This document shows, in pieces, positions 42,994 through 52,403 of a DNA stretch of 64,000 nucleotides. The notes below the pieces were generated by a model. The model worked only from the letters and a program-made list of their open reading frames with translations. It was not told the origin of the DNA and did not search any database. The number at the start of each line of letters is the position of its first letter. Position 1 is the stretch's first letter. The stretch is taken from NCBI RefSeq assembly GCF_001427795.1, contig NZ_LMHJ01000003.1, positions 913,106-977,105 on the forward strand, read 5' to 3'. Source of the stretch: Nocardioides sp. Root682. Its GTDB lineage: Bacteria; Actinomycetota; Actinomycetes; Propionibacteriales; Nocardioidaceae. The position numbers were made by a program, and so were the translations under genes.

Positions 42994-44274
42994 GTGAGCC
43001 GGGTTCTGGAGATCGTCGCTCCGGCCCGACTCGGGCCGGGCTTCCGGCGACTCATGGCGTCGACCTGGGTGAGCAACCTCGGGGACGGCATCGCGATGGC
43101 TGCCGGGCCGTTGCTGGTGGCCTCGCAGACCCGGTCGCCGGTCCTCGTCTCCATGGCGATGCTGCTGCAGAGCCTGCCGTGGTTGCTGTTCGGACTGTTC
43201 GCGGGCGCCGTGGCCGACCGGGTGGACCGCAAACAGATCGTCATCGTGGCGAACCTGCTGCGCGCCGCGGTGCTGGCCGTGCTCTGCGCATCGATCGTGA
43301 CCGGTGTCGTCAGCATCGCGGTGGTCCTCACGGCCATGTTCGTGCTCGGCACCGCCGAGGTCTTCGCGGACACGGCGTACCGCACCTTCTTGCCGATGAT
43401 GGTGGGCAAGACGGACCTGGGGATCGCGAATGCCCGCCTCCAGGCCGGCTACATCACCCTCAACCAGTTCGTGGGCGCACCCATCGGCGCGGCCCTGTTC
43501 GCGGTCGGCATGGTGGTGCCGTTCGGTGTCCAGATGGTGCTGGGGTTGCTGGCCGTCGTACTCGTCACGCGCATCGCGCTGCCGCCCGGACCGGTGCGCA
43601 GCGAGGTGGACACGCACGTCGTACGCGACATCGCGGACGGACTCCGGTGGCTGATGGGGCATCCGCCCGTCCGCACCCTGGCGTTGGTGATAGTCACGTT
43701 CAACATCACCTGGGCGGCGTCGTGGTCGATGCTCGTCCTCTACTCGCTCGACGTGCTGGACATGGGACCGGTCGGGTACGGCGTGCTCACCACCGCGGCC
43801 GCGGCGGGGGGACTCGTCGGCACGTTCCTCTACGGCTGGCTCGAACGGCACGTCCCCCTCGCCACGCTGATGCGTACGTGCCTCGCGGCGGAGGTCGCCC
43901 TGCACCTCGCCTTCGCCGTCACCACCGTGGCGTGGGTGGCCCTGGTGATCATGTTCGGGTTCGGCGTGTACGCGTTCGTGTGGGGCACGATGTCGCAGGC
44001 CATCCGCCAACGCGCGGTGCCGACGCAGTTCCAGGGACGGGTCGGTTCGGTCTACAGTGTCGCGATCTTCGGGGGCGTCGTCATCGGTAGCGGACTGGGC
44101 GGTGTGATCGGGGAGCACGGTGGCGTCACGGCGCCGTTCTGGTTCGCCTTCGTCGGCTCGGGCGTCACCCTCGCCCTGGTGTGGCGGCAGCTCGCCCACA
44201 TCGCGCATGCCGATCGTGACACCGGGGACACCGGAGGCCCCCGGATGCACGAGACCGAGGGTCTCGCGGGGTAG
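42994..44274 (+). CDS. MFS transporter, enterobactin-exporter-like (MFS_3)
   Basis: 426 residues with about twelve hydrophobic segments; GAVADRVDRKQIVI near residue 71 is the MFS loop-2/3 motif, and LSP-rich first helices (STWVSNLGDGIAMAAGPLLV) match the MFS_3 (EntS-like) group. Probably exports a small molecule or drug; the substrate is unknown. TAGCGT (42979-42984) lies 9 bases before the GTG. It stands between mutM and smc, not part of either unit, and its own termination is not evident. Confidence 0.85.
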   Translation: MSRVLEIVAPARLGPGFRRLMASTWVSNLGDGIAMAAGPLLVASQTRSPVLVSMAMLLQSLPWLLFGLFAGAVADRVDRKQIVIVANLLRAAVLAVLCASIVTGVVSIAVVLTAMFVLGTAEVFADTAYRTFLPMMVGKTDLGIANARLQAGYITLNQFVGAPIGAALFAVGMVVPFGVQMVLGLLAVVLVTRIALPPGPVRSEVDTHVVRDIADGLRWLMGHPPVRTLALVIVTFNITWAASWSMLVLYSLDVLDMGPVGYGVLTTAAAAGGLVGTFLYGWLERHVPLATLMRTCLAAEVALHLAFAVTTVAWVALVIMFGFGVYAFVWGTMSQAIRQRAVPTQFQGRVGSVYSVAIFGGVVIGSGLGGVIGEHGGVTAPFWFAFVGSGVTLALVWRQLAHIAHADRDTGDTGGPRMHETEGLAG

Positions 44275-44388
44275 CCTGAGTCCGCCGAGCTTCCCCCGCG
44301 ACGGTCCGAACCTGTGCGACCTGACAGGATCGACCGCCCGTGTCCGGCACACCGACACGTGTGCACAGGAACAAGCTAGGGAGATTGC

Positions 44389-47300
44389 GTGTATCTGAAG
44401 AGCCTGACCCTCAAGGGGTTCAAGTCCTTCGCGTCCGCGACGACCCTGCAGCTGGAGCCGGGCATCACGTGCATCGTGGGCCCCAACGGCTCCGGCAAGT
44501 CGAACGTCGTGGACGCCCTCGCCTGGGTGATGGGCGAGGCCAGCGCCAAGAGCCTGCGCGGCGGCAAGATGGACGACGTCATCTTCGCCGGTACGACGGG
44601 CCGCCCGCCCCTCGGTCGCGCCGAGGTGATGCTGACCATCGACAACTCCGACGGCGCCCTCCCGATCGACTACTCCGAAGTCACCATCAGCCGCACGATG
44701 TTCCGCACTGGTGGCTCGGAGTACGCCATCAACGGCACGTCGTGCCGGCTGCTCGACGTGCAGGAGCTGCTCAGCGACTCCGGCATCGGCCGCGAGATGC
44801 ACGTGATCGTCGGCCAGGGCCAGCTCGACCAGATCCTGCACGCGACGCCGGAGGACCGGCGCGGGTTCATCGAGGAAGCAGCGGGCGTCCTCAAGCACCG
44901 CAAGCGCAAGGAGAAGGCGCTTCGCAAGCTCGACTCCACCGAGGGCAACCTGACCCGCCTCAACGACCTGCTCAGCGAGATCCGCCGCCAGCTCAAGCCG
45001 CTGGGCCGCCAGGCCGAGGTCGCCCGCCGTGCAGCCACCGTCCAGGCGGACGTCCGCGACGCCAAGGCCCGCTTGTTGGCCGACGACCTGGTCACCGCGC
45101 GCACCGCGCTCGAGCAGGAGCTCGCCGACGAGAGCGTCCTGATCACCCGTCGCGCCGAGGTGGAGGCCGCGGTCGCCACGGCGCGCGAGCAGGAGGCCGT
45201 TCTCGAGGCAGCCCTGCGTGAGGACCTCCCGGCCCTCTCGGCTGCGCAGGAGACCCTCTCGTCGCTGAACGCCCTGCGAGAGCGGTTCCGCGGCACCCAG
45301 AGCCTCGCGAACGAGCGCGTGCGCAACGCGTCGGGAGCGGCTGCCGACGCCACCCCGGACGGTCGCGACCCCGACGAGCTCGAGGCCGAGGCCGCTCGCC
45401 TCGCCGAGCAGGAGGCCGGGATCGTCGCCCAGGTCGCCGAACAACAGACCGCGCTCGAGGCAGCGGTCCAGCATCGTCGTACCGCCGAGGAAGCGGCTGC
45501 CGCCGAGGAGCGCCGGGTCGCCGGACTGCTCCGCGCCGCCGCCGACCGTCGCGAGGGCCTCGCCCGGCTCCACGGTCAGGTCAACACGCTCCGCTCGCGC
45601 GCCAGCGCCGCGGAAGAGGAGATCGGTCGCCTGTCGACCGCTCGCGCCGACGCGACCACGCGTGCCGACAAGGCCCAGCGCGACTTCACCGCGCTCGAGA
45701 CCCGTGTCGCCGGCCTCGACGCCGGCGAGGAGGGCCTCGACTCCGAGCACGAGGCCGCGGTGGCCGAGCTCGACGACCTGGCCGAACGACTGGGCAAGCT
45801 GCGCGAGGAGGCCCAGCAGGCCGACCGCGACAAGGCCGGACTGACCGCACGCAAGGAAGCCCTCGAGATCGGCCTCGCGCGCAAGGACGGCGCCGGCGCC
45901 CTCCTCGCAGCAAGCGACACCGTCTCCGGACTGCTCGGCTCCGTCGCTGCCCTGATCAATGTCCGCTCCGGGTACGAAGGCGCGGTCGCGACCGCGCTGG
46001 GCGCCGCCGCGGACGCCGTCGCCGTCACCGACGCCGACTCGGCCCTTGCTGCGATCGACCACCTGAAGGCCGATGACCTCGGCCGCGCCGGGCTGTTGCT
46101 CGGTGGGGGAGAGGCCGAGGACACCGCACAGTGGCCCGGGCTGCCCGCCGGGGCGTCGTACGCCGCCTCTGTCGTCGACTGTCCCGCCCAGGTCCGGCCC
46201 GCCCTCAACCGGCTGCTGCGCAAGATCGCCGTCGTCGACGACCTCGCCGCCGCGCGCTCGCTCGTCGCCGACCTCCCTGACGTCGTCGCCGTCACCCGTG
46301 ACGGCGACCTGCTCGGGGCACACTTCGCCTCCGGTGGCTCCAACGCCAGCCAGAGCCTGATCGAGATCCAGGCCGCGGTCGACGAGGCCACCACCTCGTT
46401 GGCCGATGCGATCGCCGCGTCCGAGCGGCTGTCCTTCGACCTCGCCCGCATCGAGAACGAGAAGGCCGCTGCTCAGCAGCGGGTCGACGTCGCCCTCGCC
46501 AAGCTCCACGAGTCCGACGCCACTCTCGCGGCCGTTGCCGAGGAGCTCGGCCAGCACGGGTCGCTGGCCCGGGCCGCTCGTGCCGAGGCCGAGCGGATGG
46601 CCGAGGCGATCACGCAGGCCGAGACGTCCCGCGAGCAGGCCCTCGTCGGCCTCGCCGAGCTCGAGCAGCGCCTCGCCAGCGCTGAGGAGGACGGTGAGGA
46701 GGAGCCCGACACCACCGAGCAGGAACGGCTCGTCGAGGCCACTCGCAACGCCCGCCAGTCCGAGATGGAGGCACGGCTGGCGCTCCGCACCTCCGAGGAA
46801 CGCGGCCGCGCCCTGCACGGCCGCGTCGACCAGATGCGCAAGGCCGCCCAAGCGGAGCGGCAGCAGCGTGCGCGCGCTGCAGAGCGCCGCGCGAGGCTGA
46901 TCGCCGAAGGGCGTGCCGGCCAGGCCGTCGCCACCGCCGTGACGTTCGTGCTGGCCCGGCTCGAGGGCTCGGTCGAGCAGGCAGCGCAGCGACGCCAGTC
47001 CGTCGAGGACTCCCGTCGGGGCCGCGAGCAGGAGCTGATGACCGTCCGCCAGGCGCTGCGCGACCTCGGTCGTGAGCACGAGGAGCTCGTCAGCTCCGTG
47101 CACCGCGACGAGATGGCCCGCACCCAGCAGCGGATGCGGATCGAGCAGATCGAGGTCAAGGCGCTCGAGGAGCTCGGCCTGGAGGCCGACGGGCTGGTGG
47201 CTGAGTACGGCCCCGACCTGCCCGTGCCGGTGCTCTACGTGGCGGACGACGAGGCTGCGGCTGCGTCGGCGACCGCTCCCGATCCCGATTCCGACGAGGA

Positions 47301-47994
47301 CGCGGACGCGGACCCGCCGACGGTTCCCTACGTGCGCGAGGAGCAGGTCAAGCGACTGCGTTCGGCCGAGCGCGCGCTGAACATGCTCGGCCGGGTGAAC
47401 CCGCTCGCGCTGGAGGAGTTCACCGCGATGGAGGAGCGCCACCAGTTCCTCTCCGAGCAGCTGGAGGACCTGCGCGCCACGCGCAAGGACCTCCTCGACA
47501 TCGTCAAGGACGTCGACGTGCGCGTGGAGCAGGTCTTCACCGAGGCCTTCGCCGACGTCACCAAGGCCTTCGACCAGACCTTCGCCCGCCTGTTCCCGGG
47601 CGGCGAGGGCAAGCTGGTCCTGACCGATCCGTCCAACATGCTCACCACTGGCATCGAGGTGGAGGCCCGCCCGCCGGGCAAGAAGGTCAAGCGGCTCTCG
47701 CTGCTCTCCGGTGGCGAGCGTTCCCTCGTCGCGGTCGCGTTCCTGGTCGCCCTGTTCAAGGCCCGTCCCTCGCCCTTCTACATCCTCGACGAGGTCGAGG
47801 CCGCGCTCGACGACACCAACCTCGGTCGCCTGCTGGAGATCTACGAAGAGCTGCGTGAGAACTCCCAGCTCCTCGTGATCACCCACCAGAAGCGGACCAT
47901 GGAGGTCGGCGATGCGCTCTACGGCGTCACGATGCGGGGCGACGGCGTCTCGGCCGTGATCAGCCAGCGCCTGCGCGAGGCCGAGAGCGCGTGA
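44389..47994 (+). CDS. smc: chromosome segregation ATPase SMC
   Basis: 1201 residues. N-terminal ATPase half with Walker A GPNGSGKSNVVDALAW near 31 and the Q-loop; first coiled coil (about 165-510); hinge (about 515-650: VRSGYEGAVATALGAA, then GGSNASQS); return coiled coil with an acidic insert near 960-985 (DPDSDEDADADPP); C-terminal signature LLSGGERSLVAVAFL near 1104 and Walker B YILDEVEAALDD. Condenses and segregates chromosomes with ScpAB. AGGGAGATTGC precedes the GTG. Its stop overlaps the next gene. Confidence 0.97.
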   Translation: MYLKSLTLKGFKSFASATTLQLEPGITCIVGPNGSGKSNVVDALAWVMGEASAKSLRGGKMDDVIFAGTTGRPPLGRAEVMLTIDNSDGALPIDYSEVTISRTMFRTGGSEYAINGTSCRLLDVQELLSDSGIGREMHVIVGQGQLDQILHATPEDRRGFIEEAAGVLKHRKRKEKALRKLDSTEGNLTRLNDLLSEIRRQLKPLGRQAEVARRAATVQADVRDAKARLLADDLVTARTALEQELADESVLITRRAEVEAAVATAREQEAVLEAALREDLPALSAAQETLSSLNALRERFRGTQSLANERVRNASGAAADATPDGRDPDELEAEAARLAEQEAGIVAQVAEQQTALEAAVQHRRTAEEAAAAEERRVAGLLRAAADRREGLARLHGQVNTLRSRASAAEEEIGRLSTARADATTRADKAQRDFTALETRVAGLDAGEEGLDSEHEAAVAELDDLAERLGKLREEAQQADRDKAGLTARKEALEIGLARKDGAGALLAASDTVSGLLGSVAALINVRSGYEGAVATALGAAADAVAVTDADSALAAIDHLKADDLGRAGLLLGGGEAEDTAQWPGLPAGASYAASVVDCPAQVRPALNRLLRKIAVVDDLAAARSLVADLPDVVAVTRDGDLLGAHFASGGSNASQSLIEIQAAVDEATTSLADAIAASERLSFDLARIENEKAAAQQRVDVALAKLHESDATLAAVAEELGQHGSLARAARAEAERMAEAITQAETSREQALVGLAELEQRLASAEEDGEEEPDTTEQERLVEATRNARQSEMEARLALRTSEERGRALHGRVDQMRKAAQAERQQRARAAERRARLIAEGRAGQAVATAVTFVLARLEGSVEQAAQRRQSVEDSRRGREQELMTVRQALRDLGREHEELVSSVHRDEMARTQQRMRIEQIEVKALEELGLEADGLVAEYGPDLPVPVLYVADDEAAAASATAPDPDSDEDADADPPTVPYVREEQVKRLRSAERALNMLGRVNPLALEEFTAMEERHQFLSEQLEDLRATRKDLLDIVKDVDVRVEQVFTEAFADVTKAFDQTFARLFPGGEGKLVLTDPSNMLTTGIEVEARPPGKKVKRLSLLSGGERSLVAVAFLVALFKARPSPFYILDEVEAALDDTNLGRLLEIYEELRENSQLLVITHQKRTMEVGDALYGVTMRGDGVSAVISQRLREAESA

Positions 47995-48374
47995 CCCTGC
48001 CACTCCGGATCCGGTTCTCCCTGGGGCTCGCGATCGGCTTCCTGGCGCTCGGCCTGCTGCTCCTCGTCTGGGGCCTGCTCAACGACCGGATCCCCAACGC
48101 GGTCCTGGGCGCGATGTTCCTGGTGCTCGGCGGCCTGCAGTACACAGGAGTGGCGATCATCGTCGGCGTCAACGAGGTCCAGGTGAAGAGCGCCCTGCGG
48201 ACCACCGCCCGGCGCGTGCCGATCGAGGGGCTCGCGGACCTGAAGATCGACGGGCTCGCGTTGCTCCGAGCCAGCGACGATCTCCGGATCACCAGCCTCA
48301 GCGGGGTTGCCGCGCGCACAAGTGACGTCGAGACGCTGCGCGAGGCCATCGCCGCAGCAGGAGGAACAGCATGA
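47991..48374 (+). CDS. small two-helix membrane protein
   Basis: 127 residues with two membrane helices (about 9-29 and 36-58) and a C-terminal soluble part (about 60-127) of alternating strands and turns (VQVKSALRTTARRVPIEGL) that looks PH-like. No named family is certain. The GTG overlaps the smc stop by four bases and its stop overlaps the thioesterase gene, so smc, this gene and the thioesterase are probably co-transcribed. Confidence 0.72.
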   Translation: MTLPLRIRFSLGLAIGFLALGLLLLVWGLLNDRIPNAVLGAMFLVLGGLQYTGVAIIVGVNEVQVKSALRTTARRVPIEGLADLKIDGLALLRASDDLRITSLSGVAARTSDVETLREAIAAAGGTA

Positions 48375-48829
48375 GCGAGCCCGACCGCAGCCGGCCCGAC
48401 CGGGCGTCGTACAAGGCCTGGCGGACGGCGACCACGCGCTGGTCCGACGACGACGTCTACGGGCACCTCAACAACGCCCGGTACTTCGACCTGATCGACA
48501 CCGCGGTCAACGCGCACCTCGCGGACGCCACGGGCATCGACATCCGTGACCTGCCGGCGATCGGCGTGGTGGCCGAGGTGTCGTGCCGCTACTTCGCCGA
48601 GATGGGCTATCCGCGGCCGATCGAGATGGGTCTCGCCGTGGAGCGGCTCGGATCCTCGTCGGTGATCTACCGCGTGGGCCTGTTCCAGGGCGATCCGGAC
48701 GGCGAGGGCGCACTGGCCTGCGCCGAGGGCCGTTTCGTCCACGTGTACGTCGACAACACCGATCCCGCACGTCCCGTGACGCCGATCCCGGACATCGTCC
48801 GCGAGGCCGTTGCGCCCTTGCTGGTCTGA
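48371..48829 (+). CDS. acyl-CoA thioesterase, 4HBT hot-dog fold
   Basis: 152 residues. RWSDDDVYGHLNNARYFDLID near 23 contains the Asp/Gly-His-Asn-Asn active-site pattern of 4-hydroxybenzoyl-CoA-thioesterase-type enzymes; VVAEVSCRYFAEMGYPRPIE is the next hot-dog strand pair. Likely hydrolyses a medium or branched acyl-CoA; the substrate is unknown. The ATG overlaps the previous stop (ATGA). Confidence 0.88.
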   Translation: MSEPDRSRPDRASYKAWRTATTRWSDDDVYGHLNNARYFDLIDTAVNAHLADATGIDIRDLPAIGVVAEVSCRYFAEMGYPRPIEMGLAVERLGSSSVIYRVGLFQGDPDGEGALACAEGRFVHVYVDNTDPARPVTPIPDIVREAVAPLLV

Positions 48830-48943
48830 CGGGCGGTGTGACGATCGCCTCCCGGGCCGAAAACAGGCGTTGCCGATGCCGGATTCCTTGATCGCTGCGT
48901 GCACGATGGGGGTGGAAGCGATCCCTACTCGGAGGAGTCGAAA

Positions 48944-49132
48944 GTGCTGTTCGTCGTGCTGGCAATCCTGCTCAGTCTGGCCATCTCGGGCGTCGTGGTC
49001 CTCTACGTGGCGTATCCGCACCGTGGCGAGCCGGTTCCCTATGCCCCGTGGCTCGGTGACGCCCTGGGCAAGGCCGTCGACGCCGCACCCGTGATCGCGG
49101 ACGACGAGCGTGACCTGCTGCGCATGCAGTAG
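48944..49132 (+). CDS. small single-helix membrane protein
   Basis: 62 residues. One N-terminal membrane helix (MLFVVLAILLSLAISGVVVLY), then a soluble tail with DDERDLLRMQ at its end. GGAGGAGTCGAAA before the GTG is a strong ribosome site and fixes the start; a longer reading from 48899 lacks one. Precedes ftsY by 34 bases. I do not recognise a family. Confidence 0.75.
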   Translation: MLFVVLAILLSLAISGVVVLYVAYPHRGEPVPYAPWLGDALGKAVDAAPVIADDERDLLRMQ

Positions 49133-49166
49133 CTGACCGCGGCTGGCCGCCTGATTGGATGGGCCC

Positions 49167-50291
49167 ATGCCCGAGCTGCTCTACCTCATCATCGGCATCG
49201 CCGTCATCGGCGTGCTGGCCGTCGTCGGCTTCGTCGGCACCCGTGTCCGTGGTACCGGGAAGCTGCCCGACAAGGCGCCGACGGACGTCCTCGCGCCGCC
49301 ACGGGACGTACCGACCGTCGACGTCGACACCCCTCCGGTGGTCGAGAGTGTCGAGGCCCCCACCCTCGAACGCCCCGAGAAGCCCTCCTCGCGCCTGGTG
49401 CGCCTGCGCCAGCGGCTCGCCGGGTCCAACGCACTGGGGCGCGGCCTGCTCGGGCTGCTGAGCCGCGGGAAGCTCGACGAGGACACCTGGGAGGCCATCG
49501 AGGACCTCCTGATCGGCGCCGACATCGGTGTCGCGCCCACCCAGGAGCTGGTGGAGAAGCTGCGCACTCGCCTGCGCGTCGAGGGCGGCCAGGTGCCTGA
49601 CGCCCGCGCCGTGCTGCGTGAGGAGCTGATCAACCTGGTCGACCCGACGATGGAGCGCGCCCTGCAGGTCACCGGCGCGGACGGCGCCCCCGGCGTCGTG
49701 CTCGTCGTGGGCGTGAACGGCACCGGCAAGACCACCACCGTCGGCAAGATCGCCCGGATCCTGGTCGCTGACGACCGCACCGCGCTCCTCGCGGCCGCCG
49801 ACACCTTCCGCGCCGCCGCCACCGAGCAGCTGGCCACCTGGGGCGACCGGGTGGGCGTCGAGGTCGTGCGCGGTCCTGAGGGCGGCGACCCGGCCAGCGT
49901 CGCGTTCGACGCGGTCAAGCAGGGCATGGACCGTGGCGTCGACACCGTGGTCGTCGACACCGCCGGCCGCCTGCAGAACAAGCAGGGCTTGATGGACGAG
50001 CTCGGCAAGGTCAAGCGCGTCATCGAGAAGCAGGCGCCCGTCACCGAGGTGCTCCTCGTGCTCGACGCGACGACCGGCCAGAACGGCCTGATCCAGGCCA
50101 AGGTGTTCTCCGAGGTCGTCGACGTCACCGGCATCGTGCTCACCAAGCTCGACGGCTCCGCCAAGGGCGGCATCGTGATCGCCGTCCAGCGCCAGCTGGG
50201 GGTCCCGGTCAAGCTGGTCGGTCTGGGCGAGGGCCCCGATGACCTGGCCCCGTTCGACGCCGCTGCGTTCGTCGACGCGTTGCTGAGCTAG
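49167..50291 (+). CDS. ftsY: signal recognition particle receptor FtsY
   Basis: 374 residues. An N-terminal membrane helix (about 3-22) and a Pro/Val-rich linker replace the acidic A domain of E. coli, as is usual in actinobacteria. NG domain from about 75: G1 GVNGTGKTTTVGK near 181, DTAGRLQNK near 266, and TKLDGSAKGG near 327. Receives SRP-ribosome complexes; Ffh is 9 kb downstream. Start at ATG 49167; TTG 49155 four codons upstream is the alternative. Confidence 0.95.
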   Translation: MPELLYLIIGIAVIGVLAVVGFVGTRVRGTGKLPDKAPTDVLAPPRDVPTVDVDTPPVVESVEAPTLERPEKPSSRLVRLRQRLAGSNALGRGLLGLLSRGKLDEDTWEAIEDLLIGADIGVAPTQELVEKLRTRLRVEGGQVPDARAVLREELINLVDPTMERALQVTGADGAPGVVLVVGVNGTGKTTTVGKIARILVADDRTALLAAADTFRAAATEQLATWGDRVGVEVVRGPEGGDPASVAFDAVKQGMDRGVDTVVVDTAGRLQNKQGLMDELGKVKRVIEKQAPVTEVLLVLDATTGQNGLIQAKVFSEVVDVTGIVLTKLDGSAKGGIVIAVQRQLGVPVKLVGLGEGPDDLAPFDAAAFVDALLS

Positions 50292-50305
50292 GAACCGCGG
50301 GTGAC

Positions 50306-50332
50306 CGCGCGGCTGGTCATGAGCCGCGCGGC
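50306..50332 (+). terminator. terminator after ftsY
   Basis: CCGCGCGGCT and AGCCGCGCGG form a perfect 10-bp stem over GGTCATG. It lies between convergent ftsY and the subtilase; there is no T run. Confidence 0.7.
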
Positions 50333-50353
50333 CACCACTGAGTCACGCGGGTG

Positions 50354-52201
50354 TCAGCTGAGCCCCACGTCGTCGACGTAGAAGCTCGTGACCAACGACG
50401 AGTCGCTGCTGAACTCGAAGCTGATCACGACCTGCTGGCCCGCGTAGGCCGCCAGGTTGATGGAGTCCGAGACCCATGCGTTCCGGCTGGCCGTGTTCGA
50501 ACGGGTCCGCACCGTCGCCAGCAGGGTGCCGGCAGTGTTGCGGACGCGGACGTACATGTAGTCGAACGCGGTGGTCGTGCCCTCGCTCGAGTTCATCCAC
50601 CACCAGTACGTCAGCGTGCCGGTGCCGCTGACCACGACCGGCTGCGAGATCCGCTCGGTGCCACTGTTGTAGCCGAGCGCCCAGACGGAATAGCTGCCCG
50701 TGTGCGGCTTCGAGGTGCCGATGAGGGGGTACCCGGCGGCGGAGTACTGGGTCCAGCCGGTGGTGCCGGACTCGAAGCCGCCGTTGACCAGACCGCTGGG
50801 CGGGGGCGGCGGAGGCGGCGGAGGGGGCGGGGGCGGCGGCGTCCCGCCGCCGGTGATGAACGCGGTGTAGAGCAACCGGTTCGGTGAACCCGTGCCGGCA
50901 GCCGTCACCTTGCCCTGCGTGCTCTGGTTGACGAGTGCGTCCCGGACCGCAGCGGGTGTCGCGGTGGGGTAGGCCTTGAGATAGAGCGCCACCGCGCCGG
51001 CGACGTGGGGTGAGGCCATCGACGTACCGCTGATGGTGTTGGTGGCCGTGTCTCCCGTGGACCAGGCACCGAGGATGTTCTGACCGGGGGCGAAGATGTC
51101 CAGGCAGGTGCCGTAGTTGGAGAACGAGGCGCGTGCGTCAGTGTTGGTGGTCGCCCCGACCGTGATCGCTGCGGGCGTCCGTGCGGGCGAGACGTTGCAA
51201 GCGCTCTGGTTCTCGTTGCCACCCGCGACGACGAAGCTGATGCCGCTGTTGATCGCGTTGGTGACGGCCGTGTCGAGCGACGAGCTCACCCCGCCGCCGA
51301 GGCTCATGTTCGCCACGGCGGGCTTGACCGCGTTCGCTCGCACCCAGTCGATGCCGGCGATGACGCCGGCGTTGCTGCCGCTGCCGTTGCAGTCCAGGAC
51401 CCGCACCGGGTGGACGATCGCCTTGTCGGCGACGCCGTACGTCGCTCCGGCGACGGTGCTGGCGACGTGGGTGCCGTGACCGTTGCAGTCATTGGCCGTC
51501 CCGCCCGACGTGACGGCGTCGAACCCGTTGCCCACGCGACCGGCGAACTCGGTGTGAGTCCGGCGGATGCCCGTGTCGACGATGTACGCGTGGACGCCGG
51601 CGCCCTCGTTGATGTCGTTGTAGGAGTTGTTCAGCGGGAGGTCGCGCTGGTCGATGCGGTCCAGGCCCCAGGTGGGCGCTGGCGTGACGATGTCCTGCGG
51701 ACCGACGTAGTAGTCCTGTTCGACGTATGCGACGTTCGGATGGTTGCGGACGTTGTCGATGCGGTCCGGCGGGATGACCGCGGCGAAGCCCTCCAACGCG
51801 TGGCCGTAGCTGAACTTCATGGTGGCGTTGTTCTTCGCCACCATCTCCTTCTCGGTGTCCTTCGCGGAGGCGAGCCCCGGCTTGAACACGACGATGTACT
51901 GGTTCGGCACGGGTTGGCCGGCGTTCGGGTTGCTGATGCGCGCGGACTCGGTGTCGTAGTCGGGCAGGTCGCCGGGGTGATCGGCACCCGGGACGCGCTT
52001 GCCACGCGGACCGTCGGCCGGACCCGGGCGCGTGGGGTCGTCGGGCTTCGGAGCCGCCGAAGCGGGGTCCGCGCCGAAGGCGGCGATGACGACGGCGAAG
52101 AACAGCAGCGCGACCGCGGAGGCCCGGGTGCGCGACGGTGGAGGTGCGGCCGCGCGTTGCGCAGCCCGAACTGAGACGTGCATGGACAAACCGCCTGTCA
52201 T
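50354..52201 (-). CDS. secreted subtilisin-like serine protease (S8) with C-terminal binding domain
   Basis: 615 residues. Signal peptide (about 20-50, ending ADPASA), I9-type propeptide (about 95-165, NQYIVVFKPGLASAKDTEKE), catalytic domain with Asp near 210 (YIVDTGI), His near 242 (NGHGTHVA) and Ser near 395 (GTSMASPHVAGA), a linker of about 14 prolines, and a jelly-roll-like C-terminal domain (NGGFESGTTGW to SFYVDDVGLS) that also ends the M4 protease at 16868. ATG 52201 or 52183. Divergent from amt; probably an exoprotease for nitrogen supply, which fits that neighbour (inference). Confidence 0.92.
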   Translation of the reverse strand: MTGGLSMHVSVRAAQRAAAPPPSRTRASAVALLFFAVVIAAFGADPASAAPKPDDPTRPGPADGPRGKRVPGADHPGDLPDYDTESARISNPNAGQPVPNQYIVVFKPGLASAKDTEKEMVAKNNATMKFSYGHALEGFAAVIPPDRIDNVRNHPNVAYVEQDYYVGPQDIVTPAPTWGLDRIDQRDLPLNNSYNDINEGAGVHAYIVDTGIRRTHTEFAGRVGNGFDAVTSGGTANDCNGHGTHVASTVAGATYGVADKAIVHPVRVLDCNGSGSNAGVIAGIDWVRANAVKPAVANMSLGGGVSSSLDTAVTNAINSGISFVVAGGNENQSACNVSPARTPAAITVGATTNTDARASFSNYGTCLDIFAPGQNILGAWSTGDTATNTISGTSMASPHVAGAVALYLKAYPTATPAAVRDALVNQSTQGKVTAAGTGSPNRLLYTAFITGGGTPPPPPPPPPPPPPPSGLVNGGFESGTTGWTQYSAAGYPLIGTSKPHTGSYSVWALGYNSGTERISQPVVVSGTGTLTYWWWMNSSEGTTTAFDYMYVRVRNTAGTLLATVRTRSNTASRNAWVSDSINLAAYAGQQVVISFEFSSDSSLVTSFYVDDVGLS

Positions 52202-52342
52202 GGGGGGTGAGGTTCCCTCCCTGCTCCCTCCCTTTCGCGACGGTAGGACTGGGGCCCGGCACGGTGCAATGGCACGTCTTCACTACGTGCCAGCACGGGT
52301 ACGCCATCGCTCGTCTCCGCTCGTCACCGCTCCGGAGAACTC

Positions 52343-52358
52343 GTTACACGGCCGTAAC
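52343..52358. promoter_or_regulatory. GlnR-type box upstream of the first amt
   Basis: GTTAC and GTAAC with a 6-base spacer, a palindromic match to the GTnAC-N6-GnAAC half box of actinobacterial GlnR. It ends 45 bases before the amt ATG; GTGAC follows directly. It lies between amt and the divergent subtilase, so it could act on both. Confidence 0.6.
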
Positions 52359-52403
52359 GTGACCCCACCCGTCCGGAAACCCAAGGCCGCCAGTGTTCGG
52401 GGC

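Noticed and set aside
42886..48003. Very long open frame on the minus strand opposite the MFS gene and smc
   Set aside because: Shadow frame. The plus strand encodes textbook MFS and SMC proteins; the minus reading has no family motif and only reflects high GC and third-position bias.
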